64,000 bases of DNA from Brevibacillus reuszeri (lineage in GTDB: Bacteria; Bacillota; Bacilli; Brevibacillales; Brevibacillaceae), in contig NZ_BEXF01000023.1 in assembly GCF_002897295.1 (NCBI RefSeq), positions 39,740-103,739 on the forward strand, given 5' to 3'. The notes under the pieces were generated by a model, which ran no database searches, had not been told where the DNA came from, and saw only the letters and a list, made by a program, of their open reading frames with translations. Below, piece by piece: positions 26,864-36,173 of this stretch. The position numbers and the translations under genes are program-made. How positions within the stretch are numbered: position 1 is the stretch's first letter; each line of letters begins with the position of its first letter.

Positions 26864-27460
26864 TTGAAAAGAAAAAGGATAGTTTGGTCCACTGCTGAGG
26901 ACTCCAAATTACTAGAAACCGTCCTGCGTTACATTCGAAATGGAAGTTCACAAAAAGCAGCATTTCGGGAAGTAGGGGTAGAACTAGGAAGATCAGTAGA
27001 GGCTTGTGGTTTCCGCTGGAACAATGTTGTCAGAAAGCAGAATAAGGAACGGGTGGATTCTGCGCTCACTAAAAGATCGGCCTTAAAAGACGACAGTTCA
27101 ATTACGTTATCATTACAAAATACCTTTAATCAAAGCAATTCAGTAATAAGAGGGTATGATGAAATCCTCAAGAGAATTGATCAAGTACTCGCCGCAATGA
27201 ATGATAGGAAAGAGTATTATGCGAAAATGCAAATTCTACAGAAGAAGTTGACCAAATGGAAGCTGTTGTTAGGGACAGAACGTGAGCTGTTCCACGAAAT
27301 TGTTGATCTAGTAAACAGGTTAAATAACATTCAGTTACGCGAAACTAACATAAATGATTTAACAGTTGTTCCAATGGGAAGTGTTCATCATAACATTCAA
27401 AAAGTAATTAGAAAGTTCGATTTGTCTATAAGTAACGAAAGAAGCGGTCAGGTTTCTTAA
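26864..27460 (+). CDS. RsfA-like Myb/SANT regulator
   Basis: The product has 198 residues. Residues 1-60 (WSTAEDSKLLETVLRYIRNG, AFREVGVELGRSVEACGFRW, NNVVRKQ) match the Bacillales RsfA/YlbO-type DNA-binding domain, known from sporulation-stage regulators. The rest is helical. TTG start at 26864 with AGGGTGA upstream. Its plasmid setting suggests a host-mimicking regulator. Confidence 0.8.
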   Translation: MKRKRIVWSTAEDSKLLETVLRYIRNGSSQKAAFREVGVELGRSVEACGFRWNNVVRKQNKERVDSALTKRSALKDDSSITLSLQNTFNQSNSVIRGYDEILKRIDQVLAAMNDRKEYYAKMQILQKKLTKWKLLLGTERELFHEIVDLVNRLNNIQLRETNINDLTVVPMGSVHHNIQKVIRKFDLSISNERSGQVS

Positions 27461-27478
27461 CCCAGACCGCTTCTTTCT
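27438..27478. terminator. Bidirectional terminator
   Basis: AAAGAAGCGGTC / GACCGCTTCTTT (12-bp stem) lies between the convergent genes ending at 27460 and 27477 and overlaps both stop regions. Confidence 0.85.
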
Positions 27479-27926
27479 ATTTTACTGTTTTTACACGTAC
27501 AATTTTCCCATTACCTTTTCTTCTATACCCTGGATTTAAGTTATCACTAGGTGCGCTCACGTTCACTTTCGCATTATTCCAATCGTCTCTTAGTTCTTTG
27601 ATTTTCCGTTTGAAGAGAATAATAGGGGGGATGATTAAGAAACCGAGCATAAGGACTACCAAGACAGCAAAGAGTGCCACGCTGAGATATCCAGTTAAGA
27701 TCACACCTATAGCACCAAGGGTGAGCATTTTCATTCCAGCTTCATAAGGCCACAAAACCATGTTGTCAGGCCAAATTCCCTCATCGATTAATCGTTGTCC
27801 AAAATATGTTGATTCAAACCATGGAATATAATAAGGTGCACCGATACATGCCCCCAGAATGATTGCAATTGCTAGAAGTTTGACTAAAGGAGATTCGAAA
27901 AGAACATTAATAAACGAAAACATCAT
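27477..27926 (-). CDS. Three-TM membrane protein
   Basis: The product has 149 residues with hydrophobic segments at ~15-33, ~65-82 and ~83-105 and a basic cytosolic tail. It is separated from the transfer operon by a divergent promoter region (27927-28050). Function unknown; an entry-exclusion-type role is possible only by position. Confidence 0.6.
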   Translation of the reverse strand: MMFSFINVLFESPLVKLLAIAIILGACIGAPYYIPWFESTYFGQRLIDEGIWPDNMVLWPYEAGMKMLTLGAIGVILTGYLSVALFAVLVVLMLGFLIIPPIILFKRKIKELRDDWNNAKVNVSAPSDNLNPGYRRKGNGKIVRVKTVK

Positions 27927-28050
27927 ATCACCTACTTTCCTTGATTTGTAAATTCATTATACTAGCAAACCAGTAATTGTACAACAAAAAAGAATCTTTC
28001 CAATATGGTTATTTAATGGTAATCTGTAGTGGACAACTAAATGTGGCCGA

Positions 28051-28113
28051 GGAAACACCCGGCGTTAAACTTTCTTTATGCATTTTATGCTGAAGGAAGT
28101 TTAACGCCTTTTT
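28051..28113 (+). promoter_or_regulatory. GGAAACACC leader with terminator, transfer operon
   Basis: GGAAACACC (28051-28059) is directly followed by a strong hairpin (GGCGTTAAACTTTCTT / AAGGAAGTTTAACGCC) and a T5 run, 55 bp before the pilin-like gene. The same arrangement precedes the genes at 60598 (+) and 61761 (-). It is an intrinsic terminator in a 5' leader and so a candidate on/off point for conjugation. Confidence 0.7.
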
Positions 28114-28167
28114 GTTTTTCTACAAGGCTACATTTATACAAAAAAACGGGAAAGGAGGATAGATCCA

Positions 28168-28560
28168 GTGAAGGCAAAATTTCTTCAACAATTATTAATG
28201 GTTGTTTGCGTCCTGGTATTAGGCTTGTCGTATGCAGAACCTTCTCTTGCAACCAGTGCAGGCAACAAAGGTAGCATTAGTGAGATTCTGGGTAAAGGGC
28301 TAATCAATGAAAAAGACTCAACGTTCAATGATGCGAAATTACAAACCAGTATCACAAAAATTGTGGGTGTCGTTCGCTTAGTCGGGGCGGGCATTTGTTT
28401 CATCATGATTGTCATTAGTGGAATTCTGTTTTCTACATCTGGTCAAAACCAACAACGTAGAACAGGAGCATTTGCGTCACTTATAGGTGTAGCGGTTGGG
28501 ATTTTCTGCATCATGCAAGCGTCTATGATCGCGAGCTGGTTTGCCTCGATCGGTACATAG
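28168..28560 (+). CDS. VirB2/TrbC-like pilin-type protein
   Basis: The product has 130 residues. It has a long N-terminal signal segment (~8-30), a short polar stretch, and two hydrophobic helices (~70-92 and ~103-125) separated by a basic turn (GQNQQRRTG), the usual layout of VirB2-like proteins. GTG start with AAAGGAGG upstream. First gene of the transfer operon. A terminator-like hairpin after it could set high expression relative to downstream genes. Confidence 0.75.
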   Translation: MKAKFLQQLLMVVCVLVLGLSYAEPSLATSAGNKGSISEILGKGLINEKDSTFNDAKLQTSITKIVGVVRLVGAGICFIMIVISGILFSTSGQNQQRRTGAFASLIGVAVGIFCIMQASMIASWFASIGT

Positions 28561-28574
28561 ATCGAAATGCGAAA

Positions 28575-28615
28575 AAACCGCTAGTGGTCAAATTCACTAG
28601 CGGTTTCAAAATTTT
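28575..28615 (+). terminator. Intra-operon terminator
   Basis: AACCGCTAGTG / CACTAGCGGTT stem followed by TCAAAATTTT, between the pilin-like and lipoprotein genes. The T run is imperfect, so partial read-through into the transfer genes is likely. Confidence 0.7.
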
Positions 28616-28631
28616 CAAGAAAGGAGTACGG

Positions 28632-29189
28632 ATGAGACCGAAAAGCTTATACATCTGTTGCGCGTTAGGTTTGGCGGTATTCCTTCTTACTGCGTGTTCC
28701 CCATTTGAGACGGAGCCTCCTTCAATGTTAACTTCTTCAAAAGGTAATCAAACGAATGTTGTAGTTAAGGTTTTGCAAATCGTTGATGGAGCAACGATTG
28801 TTGTTGACTTAGAGGGGAAAGAACAAACAATTAAATACGCCATGGTAGAACCACCAAACAAAAGTGACAAAGCCAGTAGTGATCATTCCAAAAGATATAA
28901 TGAGACCCTCATCAACCAATCCAATGGTAATGTCCAACTCATATTGGATGCAGCTGTTAAAAGTCAGTTAAAAAATCCAGGCGTACTGGTTGCATACGTA
29001 TTACTGTCGAATGGAAAAGTTGTGAATGAAGAGATGATTAGAAGTGGTTTGGCGCGTGTAAGCGATGAAATAGTAACGGACATAAAAAAGGAAAGCAAGG
29101 ATATGGCACAAGCCATCAAGGGCACATTGAAAGAAATCGAGAATGAAGCAAAGCAAGAGTTGAGAGGTATGTGGAAAAGCAAAAAATAG
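28632..29189 (+). CDS. Lipoprotein with degenerate staphylococcal-nuclease fold
   Basis: The product has 185 residues. The lipobox LLTAC is near residue 19. The body follows the thermonuclease pattern VLQIVDGATIVVDLEGKEQ...VEPP and later VLVAYVLLSNGKVVNEEMI. Key catalytic positions are changed: VDGDT is VDGAT, the arginine before the hydrophobic strand is Lys, and the DxPE aspartate is Glu. It is probably non-catalytic and structural at the transfer channel. ATG 28632 with AAAGGAG upstream; the ORF upstream to 28584 runs into the terminator. Confidence 0.75.
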   Translation: MRPKSLYICCALGLAVFLLTACSPFETEPPSMLTSSKGNQTNVVVKVLQIVDGATIVVDLEGKEQTIKYAMVEPPNKSDKASSDHSKRYNETLINQSNGNVQLILDAAVKSQLKNPGVLVAYVLLSNGKVVNEEMIRSGLARVSDEIVTDIKKESKDMAQAIKGTLKEIENEAKQELRGMWKSKK

Positions 29190-29200
29190 AGGAGATATCG

Positions 29201-29527
29201 ATGAAAATTAACGTTGTTCATGTAGATATAGTATCCGAGGAAAAGGACTTCATGGGCTTAGTTAGTTGGCGACAATTTGCCTATTGCGCGATTGGTGGCA
29301 TTCTTGCTTACAACATTGCTAAGCCCATGTTCTTTTCGGATTATTCATTGGAAACAATCATCATTCTTTTAATGGTCATCTTAGCACCAATTATTTTGAT
29401 TGTCTGGGCTTTAGGATTTCTGTATCTTGATGAACCAGACATGTACTTTGATAAATGGCTTGTTTATTGGTGGATCGGTAGGAATGAAAACAATATATAT
29501 CTCTACTTAGAGGAGGAGAGTGATTAA
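29201..29527 (+). CDS. PrgI/VirB3-like membrane protein
   Basis: The product has 108 residues. An N-terminal strand (INVVHVDIVSEEKDF) and the G-x-x-x-W-R-Q-F turn lead into two adjacent membrane helices (~27-45 and ~50-75), then LDEPDMYFDKWLVYW. This is the PrgI layout seen before VirB4 in Gram-positive transfer systems. ATG 29201 with AGAGGAG upstream. The stop overlaps the next start by one base. Confidence 0.75.
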   Translation: MKINVVHVDIVSEEKDFMGLVSWRQFAYCAIGGILAYNIAKPMFFSDYSLETIIILLMVILAPIILIVWALGFLYLDEPDMYFDKWLVYWWIGRNENNIYLYLEEESD

Positions 29528-30426
29528 TGGAGGGAGATTCAATTTTTGGATTTGTAGTCCTCGGGATTATGCTTACGTTAATATATTTCTTCTGGGATAG
29601 ATCTCGAAAGAATTTACCACTAAATCCATTCAAGAAGCAAAGTAAGAAGAAAATTTACATTGAGGACGAAGATGAAGAAACCCCTGAGGAAAAAGAGAAG
29701 AAGCAGAAAAGTAATGAAAAGAAGAAAAGAGTTAATATTCGTGAGCTTTTAGATATTGAAGACATCAAACACGGATTAATGAAGCTTAAGAACGATAGAT
29801 TCGTCCTCGTTGTTAAAGCAGGAGGGGTAAACTACTACCTTAAAAGTCCGGGTGAACAAGAGGCAATTGATGCAGCTTTCGAAGCTGGTATTTCGGCTTA
29901 CGATGGTTCAGAAATGATAATTTACACACAGAGTAGACGTGTCGATTATGACGATCACATAAAGTATCAGCTTGATTTAGTGGGTAACAATAGAAGTTTG
30001 AATGATGTACAAGCTTATTATTGCCTAAACGTATTGAACAATGTGGATATCTGGCAAACCAATACCGAGGTCTATGAAAAACACAGATACTTCTTACTCC
30101 CATATGATTTATCTGCAAAAGACAAGAAGAAATTCAAAAATGAAGATCAATTATATAAGCGCATCTTTATCATCATGTCAAGGAAAGCAAAGATTCTGAT
30201 GGACACGATGGGACGTGCTGGTGTTCGTAATGTTCACATTGCTACCAATGTGAGGATCTATGAGATGCTGCATCACGCAATGAGAAGAAGTGACTCTCGA
30301 CATTACAAATTAGAAGAAGCCTTAAGGCGAGAAGTAGATGCTCTGTTTGTAACCTCCGATAGGGATGAGCATCAAATTGAACTAGTAGAAAAAATCACAA
30401 AGGAGGTTGAATCTGATGCTAGCTAA
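29527..30426 (+). CDS. Membrane-anchored VirB4 N-domain-like protein
   Basis: The product has 299 residues. One membrane helix (~6-22) and a highly charged linker are followed by a soluble domain (~75-295) with ETPEEKEKK, then GLMKLKNDRFVLVVKAGGVNY and long helices. Position and composition fit a VirB4 N-terminal domain encoded separately from the ATPase. It overlaps the ATPase gene by 11 bases. Confidence 0.6.
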   Translation: MEGDSIFGFVVLGIMLTLIYFFWDRSRKNLPLNPFKKQSKKKIYIEDEDEETPEEKEKKQKSNEKKKRVNIRELLDIEDIKHGLMKLKNDRFVLVVKAGGVNYYLKSPGEQEAIDAAFEAGISAYDGSEMIIYTQSRRVDYDDHIKYQLDLVGNNRSLNDVQAYYCLNVLNNVDIWQTNTEVYEKHRYFLLPYDLSAKDKKKFKNEDQLYKRIFIIMSRKAKILMDTMGRAGVRNVHIATNVRIYEMLHHAMRRSDSRHYKLEEALRREVDALFVTSDRDEHQIELVEKITKEVESDAS

Positions 30427-32539
30427 ACTTTTTAACTTCAAAAGAGAAAAAGAAGTAACAAATGAAGAAGAAATCGAAGCGGATCTTTTTCAAAAGCAAA
30501 ATGAAGAAGAATTGAGTGATATGTTCGCGACTGGAAGTGCGAGTCTATGGTCCATAATACTTCCCGATGGTGCTGACTTAACAGCAAGAGATATTGGCTA
30601 TCTCCAGGATAAGCTTGGTAAGGAACGTGTCCTTCAACCATTGTATATCACACAGGGAGGATGGCCACGAAAGATTAAAACCGCTGCATTTCACCAACTC
30701 ATTAATGCACCGGATACGGATGTTATGTTCTACTTGCAAAAATCCAAAAGAAAAGACGCGGTAAAGTCTCTAAAGAAAAAAGCAACCATCCTCAAGTCCA
30801 ATCTGAACTTGGAAATAAAAAGAGGAAACGATGACCAGGTATTTGACTTGCAGTTAAAAATTCAAGACTGCGAAATGCTACAACAAGAGATTGCAATTGG
30901 ATTGAATGATCAATTTATGGTTGCGGTTGTATCGAACGTGTTTGCGAACAATGAGGATGATTTAGAATCTATTACACAAGACTTGTCAGATAATATGGCT
31001 GGCGATGGATTTAATTTAAGAACTACATACTCAAGGATCAAGATGGGGTATGCATCCGGATTACCACTAGGTAGAAATCAAATTCGTGAATCCTGGAGGA
31101 ACTTAGACAGATATGCGGCGGCATCTGTCTTTCCATTTGCAACGAATGATTTAGAGTATGCTGGACCAGGTAGTATTCCTTTGGGAATGAATAAAATTGA
31201 GGATAAAATAGTGTTCTTTGATAACTTTTCGCGGAAGAATCCAAATTATAACTTTGGGATATTCGGGGTGAGTGGATCAGGAAAGAGCTATGCTGTAAAA
31301 CTATTAGCAGCACGAGGGCTAATCAATGACATCGCAACAGTGTTTATAGATCCTGAGAAGGAGTACAAGGATTTAGTACTACAACTTGGCGGTATTTACA
31401 TCTCATTCGTAGAAGAGGAACTGTCTGATAAGCCACAAATTACAATCAATCCGTGCGCACTTTGGCCGACAGAAATAGAGCTCGATGGAGAAGATGATGA
31501 TGAATTAAACAATATAGATACCAGCAAGTGCGAAGTTTATAAGGATCATGAGGGCAGAACCTTTATTCGATTCGTAAATATCCAGGAAAAAAGAGACGAG
31601 ATTCTTGACTTTCTTGAGATGGTTGTAAAGGACGATGAAAAGAAAGGTCTAAATGCATTTGAACGTGAGTTTTGTGAAGATGCGATAATTAAGGTTTTTA
31701 AAAAGCGAAGATTCACTCAACATCCAGATTCACTGTTTGAAGATGGACACATGGATGAAGACGGCAGAATCCATACAGGCCGAGTAAGGAAGAAAGAAAT
31801 AACCATTACGGATATTTATAACCAGATTTATGGTGATTTTGGAGACCGGGAAGAAGCACAAGAACTTCTTGCTGCTTTAAGACCATGTCTGAGATCTCGA
31901 AAATCGCGAGATTATGAAACGGAAGAAGAGTTTGATATTCGTGGATCTATGTCTATGTTTGATGGCCAGAGTTATTTTGGAGAAGGTATCAACACTGCTT
32001 TGGAAGATCAAATGTTAATAGGATTCGATCTTTCATCCTTCGAAGGAAACCCACGTTTAAGCAAAATAGCCTACCATGTCATCTTTCAGTGGAGTTGGGA
32101 AAAATTTGTAAAGGGAAATCCAATCAAGAAAAAGCGACTCCTATGCGATGAAGCGTGGAGAATGGTTGATGATGAGCAGTCTGTAAACTTCTTAGAAAAG
32201 GCAGCTCGCAGAGCGAGGAAGCGTAATTGCTCTTTAACAATTGCAACGCAAGATTTCCAACGACTAGCTGAAAATAAAAAGGCAAGTTCTGTTGTACAAA
32301 ACTGCCATACCCTATTCTTTATGAAACAAGATAGTAAGAGTATTGATTCTGTAGCAAGTACTTTCAAGTTAACAGATGGTGAAGTTAGCTTGTTAAGTGC
32401 AGATATTCCTCAAGGTGAGGGGATCTTGCGCGTAGGTAATACAAGTGTGTGGATGCAGACTCTTGCATACGAAGAAGAGAAACCATTCTTAGAATCAAAT
32501 GAAGCAGTCAAACGAGAACAGAGACAGGTAGCCTCTTAA
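30416..32539 (+). CDS. virB4: VirB4 transfer ATPase
   Basis: The product has 707 residues. Walker A GVSGSGKS lies near residue 285 and Walker B LLCDEAW near 575, followed by RRARKRNCSLTIATQDFQRL, a typical VirB4 C-terminal signature. It powers the type IV secretion channel at the inner face of the membrane. An acidic insert (~355-370, EDDDELNN) follows the ATPase core start. ATG 30416 has AAAGGAGG upstream and overlaps the preceding gene; the upstream TTG at 30407 is less likely. Confidence 0.9.
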   Translation: MLAKLFNFKREKEVTNEEEIEADLFQKQNEEELSDMFATGSASLWSIILPDGADLTARDIGYLQDKLGKERVLQPLYITQGGWPRKIKTAAFHQLINAPDTDVMFYLQKSKRKDAVKSLKKKATILKSNLNLEIKRGNDDQVFDLQLKIQDCEMLQQEIAIGLNDQFMVAVVSNVFANNEDDLESITQDLSDNMAGDGFNLRTTYSRIKMGYASGLPLGRNQIRESWRNLDRYAAASVFPFATNDLEYAGPGSIPLGMNKIEDKIVFFDNFSRKNPNYNFGIFGVSGSGKSYAVKLLAARGLINDIATVFIDPEKEYKDLVLQLGGIYISFVEEELSDKPQITINPCALWPTEIELDGEDDDELNNIDTSKCEVYKDHEGRTFIRFVNIQEKRDEILDFLEMVVKDDEKKGLNAFEREFCEDAIIKVFKKRRFTQHPDSLFEDGHMDEDGRIHTGRVRKKEITITDIYNQIYGDFGDREEAQELLAALRPCLRSRKSRDYETEEEFDIRGSMSMFDGQSYFGEGINTALEDQMLIGFDLSSFEGNPRLSKIAYHVIFQWSWEKFVKGNPIKKKRLLCDEAWRMVDDEQSVNFLEKAARRARKRNCSLTIATQDFQRLAENKKASSVVQNCHTLFFMKQDSKSIDSVASTFKLTDGEVSLLSADIPQGEGILRVGNTSVWMQTLAYEEEKPFLESNEAVKREQRQVAS

Positions 32540-32555
32540 GAGAGGGGGGAACATA

Positions 32556-34643
32556 ATGTTTGCGATAGGTGATTTATTGGTTGAAGCGATAATTGCTTTA
32601 TTACAACCAATACTTGATTTTATTTCTAACAACACAGACACCATCATGGAACTCGTCTTCAATTACAATATTGAGAAAGATGTGAGTACTGGCGAAGTAA
32701 TTGGAGGTGGTTTGTCCAACTTGGTTTATGGGCTGTTCTCCGCATCGGAATTAGAAAATCTTATCAAACCTGGTGTTGAAGGAATGTTAAGAATATGTGC
32801 TCTATTGCTTCTGTTAGGGGTAATGTACTTTGGAATAAGAATGGCAAGACAAGGTACAAATGAGCGATTACGTAGTGAGAACATGTCCATGTTGTTTACC
32901 ATGGCTTTTTCGATGTTTCTTTTAGGAAACATCTGGATATTGTATGACATGATGTTTCTTCTGAATAGTATCATTGTTGATACATTCAGAGCGATGGCGT
33001 TTCAAAAGCTCAATGGGTCAACCTTTGCATCGGGCGTTGATGAGAGCTCCAGTGCGATATTAAAACTTGTGTTGAGTTTGTTGATGCTTGGCCTTTCATT
33101 GTGGGCAAATTTTTACTATATCATGCGGAAGTTAATGATCATCTTATTGATGATTACTGGTCCTGTGTTTATTACATTGTCGATTTACCCACACATGAGA
33201 CAAGTTACAAGTACTTGGGGGCGCGAGTTATTTTCAAATATCATTTCTCAATCAATTCATGCCATCATGTTGTGGATCTTCATTGTTATGTCAAATACAC
33301 AGCAGGCGTGGCTCTTACAGGTTGTTTTCCTGGCTACTTTTATCCCGTTATCGGAAGCAATTAAATCATTGCTTGGGGCATCTAGTGAGACAGGAAAAAT
33401 GGCAACTGGTTCAAGCATAGCTGCTATTGCTGGTGCAGCTGCTATTACTGGTAGTCTCGCGAATGCAACTGGGGCAAATAATGTTTCGAACTTGATGAGT
33501 AAATTAGCATCTTCAGGTGCAAGTAATGTTAGTGGTGGTGGATATAGACCAGGGCCGGGTGTGGGGCCAGGGCCTGGATCAGGAAGGGGAGCTTCAATCA
33601 GTGGAGGGGCACCTTCTAGCAATGGATATTCACCAGCTGCGAGTGCTTACGAAAACTCAGGCCTTGGAATGGGAACTGCAAGTCCAGTCAATACTCCAAT
33701 TTTGACTAATAGTCGTCCGATGAATCGAGCACTTAAAGTTGGTAGGGTCATGAGTAAAATAGGTGCAACAACTGGTGCTGTATTAGGGGCGACTGCTATG
33801 GCTCCACTTGGACCGATGGGCATGGCGTTAGGTGCTTCGGCAGGAGCGAATGTTCTATCTTCCACTGGTGCTGTTCTTGGTAGAAGTGGCTGGCAAGCAG
33901 GTGAAACTGGATTAAAAGGTATTCGTGGTGGCGTGAAATCAGTATATGAAGGATTTAAACCAGGAGGCGCAATATCACAAGCAGGTGCAGAAATGAAGCC
34001 ACTTGGAAGAAAAGGTGCTCAAATAAAATCAATGGTTCAGGAACTTGGGAAAGGTTCCTTAAATGCAATGGGAGTTAAAGGTGGAGTTGGAAATGTTGCA
34101 AGGGGTGCTGCTTCCCATGCAGCTGGTACGATATTCGGGGAAAAAGGATACAATTTTACCTATGGAGTGGCAGATAAAGCATTAGGATCGTTAAGTCCAT
34201 CGATGAATGAGTTGAAATCAAAAGTTGATGACCAAGAATTCCGTAAGATGAAGCTAATTCAGACAAATGAAGGTTCATATTTAACGGCGTATTCACGTGC
34301 GGATAACTACGCGAATAGAGTTCGAATCTCAAGAATTGGTGAGGGAAATCCTGTCCTAAAACCTAATGAATCTGTTGAGATGAAAGCGAATTTTGCTCCT
34401 GGTGGGCGTTTACAGTTTGATCACTCAACAATCGAGTTTCGTGACGCTAATAAGCAAATCCGTAAAACGATAAATGAGCGGGGGAAACAGGTAGAAGATA
34501 GAGATTATGCAAGGAGTAAATATACACACGTTGAACCAAATGCCCTGTTCAAAGAAAAATATCCAGACCATACAACCAGAAGAAACCAACGTGCTTCTCA
34601 CTCTGATTGGATTCAAAAAAATTCCTTTGGAGGTAAAGGTTAA
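32556..34643 (+). CDS. VirB6/TrbL-like channel protein
   Basis: The product has 695 residues. The N-terminal ~290 residues hold about six membrane helices. A Gly/Ser/Pro-rich linker (~320-380) leads to a second helical region and a charged C-terminal domain. This matches VirB6-type channel subunits of Gram-positive systems. ATG with GAGGGGGGAA upstream, and the stop overlaps the next start. Confidence 0.8.
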   Translation: MFAIGDLLVEAIIALLQPILDFISNNTDTIMELVFNYNIEKDVSTGEVIGGGLSNLVYGLFSASELENLIKPGVEGMLRICALLLLLGVMYFGIRMARQGTNERLRSENMSMLFTMAFSMFLLGNIWILYDMMFLLNSIIVDTFRAMAFQKLNGSTFASGVDESSSAILKLVLSLLMLGLSLWANFYYIMRKLMIILLMITGPVFITLSIYPHMRQVTSTWGRELFSNIISQSIHAIMLWIFIVMSNTQQAWLLQVVFLATFIPLSEAIKSLLGASSETGKMATGSSIAAIAGAAAITGSLANATGANNVSNLMSKLASSGASNVSGGGYRPGPGVGPGPGSGRGASISGGAPSSNGYSPAASAYENSGLGMGTASPVNTPILTNSRPMNRALKVGRVMSKIGATTGAVLGATAMAPLGPMGMALGASAGANVLSSTGAVLGRSGWQAGETGLKGIRGGVKSVYEGFKPGGAISQAGAEMKPLGRKGAQIKSMVQELGKGSLNAMGVKGGVGNVARGAASHAAGTIFGEKGYNFTYGVADKALGSLSPSMNELKSKVDDQEFRKMKLIQTNEGSYLTAYSRADNYANRVRISRIGEGNPVLKPNESVEMKANFAPGGRLQFDHSTIEFRDANKQIRKTINERGKQVEDRDYARSKYTHVEPNALFKEKYPDHTTRRNQRASHSDWIQKNSFGGKG

Positions 34644-36115
34644 TGTCTGCCCCTAAACAGCGCGGGGATTATACCTCTAAAATTGTCCATAAAACGATCA
34701 ATACGTCAAAGGGCATAGCAAACCAGCTGATAGGGTTAGGCGGAAAACGTGGCGGTTCAGTTGTAAAGAATTTTTTGAAGGAATTAGCGAAGAGGGCAAT
34801 AAAAGAATTAATTAAGTTAATAGCAAGAATGATATTAAAAGCAGCTCTGTGGTTTATAGGATCATACGGTATGCTTGCTTTCATTGCTGTTATTGTCATA
34901 CTCATCGCTTCTATGTCGTTGTATATTCTTTTCGACAGCGATGGAGATGGAATAAAAGATGCTAAAGGCGAAAGGTTCTATCAGACATATGTAGAGTTGG
35001 CAAAAGACACGGTGGATAAGAAACAACCTGAACAGTACTTTTTTCGAACCAATGAGTATTTACTAATGATTGCAAGTAACATTACTGCACAAAAAGGTTA
35101 CATGAGTTCTGACGAGTCTGTGAAAAGAATTATGAGTGCGGTCAAGCCTTCGTTTGTTTACGGCCCTGTTAAGGAATGGGATTTGCAACGTGATTGTTAT
35201 CCAGATGGAAACTGCTCATCGCCTTATAAAGTGAATGAGAGAGAAGTAATTCTTCTTACACAGGCAACAAACTTTATTGGTACTTGGACACTAGATTACG
35301 AAGTAAAACCAGTACCAGTTGATGAGCAAGGAAAAACAGACCTTAGTCTACAAATGATTGAGTATCTAGGTCGGGATCACTCAGGCTCATGGAACACAGT
35401 AGATTGTGGTCCAGATTCTTGTACAGAGCAGATGGATCATAAAGCCTATTTGCAGAAAAAATACGTGACTAAGCCAGATCTCTCTAACCTAATTGAAGAA
35501 TTAATTTCTCAAGGTTATAAAAGATTCGACTTTGCTTTACTACAAACGATGTACAACGAGGCTGTCTCAGATAACTTTCAAATCTTTTTTAGAAATCTTG
35601 AAGGGATAGATGGCTTCGGGGATGGCATTAGCGGTGGTGATCGCACTGGAGCAGTAGACGTCATTCAAAAACCTCCAACCGATGAAATGCTAAACAAAGG
35701 TGAATGGATTTGGCCAACCCCAACAATAACAAACATCACTTCTTATTTTGGAAAACGCTTAAGAAACGGATCGTTTGAAGGGCATCAGGGGATTGATATC
35801 GCACCAAAAGGGTCATCAGCAGCTGGTCATATGGTCTATGCTCCTCGTGACGGTACCGTGATAAAGGCAGGAAAATCAAATGGGTATGGAATCGCAGTCT
35901 TTATTCGACACAAAGATGGAATGACAACAGAATTGGGTCATCTACAATACAACGGAATTTTGGTAAAGGTGGGTGACAACGTGAAAAAAGGAGATCCTGT
36001 AGCCACAATCGGTTATGGTATTGTTGGGGATTCTTCTGGACCACACTTGCATGTATCTATAGACATGCCGAATAGCTGGGTAAGGACCAATCCATTGTAT
36101 TACATTCGGCCATGA
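34643..36115 (+). CDS. Membrane-anchored M23 cell-wall peptidase
   Basis: The product has 490 residues. Basic N terminus, one membrane helix (~70-95), a middle soluble domain, and a C-terminal LytM domain with the zinc motifs HQGID (~383) and HLHVS (~475). It should cleave peptidoglycan cross-links to let the transfer apparatus cross the wall. A muramidase-like domain was not seen in the middle part. ATGTCTGCC start overlapping the VirB6-like gene. Confidence 0.85.
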   Translation: MSAPKQRGDYTSKIVHKTINTSKGIANQLIGLGGKRGGSVVKNFLKELAKRAIKELIKLIARMILKAALWFIGSYGMLAFIAVIVILIASMSLYILFDSDGDGIKDAKGERFYQTYVELAKDTVDKKQPEQYFFRTNEYLLMIASNITAQKGYMSSDESVKRIMSAVKPSFVYGPVKEWDLQRDCYPDGNCSSPYKVNEREVILLTQATNFIGTWTLDYEVKPVPVDEQGKTDLSLQMIEYLGRDHSGSWNTVDCGPDSCTEQMDHKAYLQKKYVTKPDLSNLIEELISQGYKRFDFALLQTMYNEAVSDNFQIFFRNLEGIDGFGDGISGGDRTGAVDVIQKPPTDEMLNKGEWIWPTPTITNITSYFGKRLRNGSFEGHQGIDIAPKGSSAAGHMVYAPRDGTVIKAGKSNGYGIAVFIRHKDGMTTELGHLQYNGILVKVGDNVKKGDPVATIGYGIVGDSSGPHLHVSIDMPNSWVRTNPLYYIRP

Positions 36116-36117
36116 TA

Positions 36118-36150
36118 GATAACAGGGTGCTATGTATGCACCCTGTTATC
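36118..36150 (+). terminator. Hairpin after the peptidase gene
   Basis: A perfect 13-bp stem (GATAACAGGGTGC / GCACCCTGTTATC) with a 7-base loop, but no T run. It may act as an RNA-stability or processing hairpin rather than a strong terminator. Confidence 0.6.
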
Positions 36151-36173
36151 AAATGGTTTAAGGAGGAATACAG

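Noticed and set aside
28040..28065. Hammerhead or known riboswitch core at GGAAACACC
   Set aside because: No CTGATGA or other aptamer core is upstream in any of the three copies. The leaders upstream of the motif are too short or dissimilar for a shared aptamer.
36118..36150. Insertion-sequence end (13-bp inverted repeat)
   Set aside because: The repeat encloses only 7 bases, so it is a hairpin and not a mobile element boundary.
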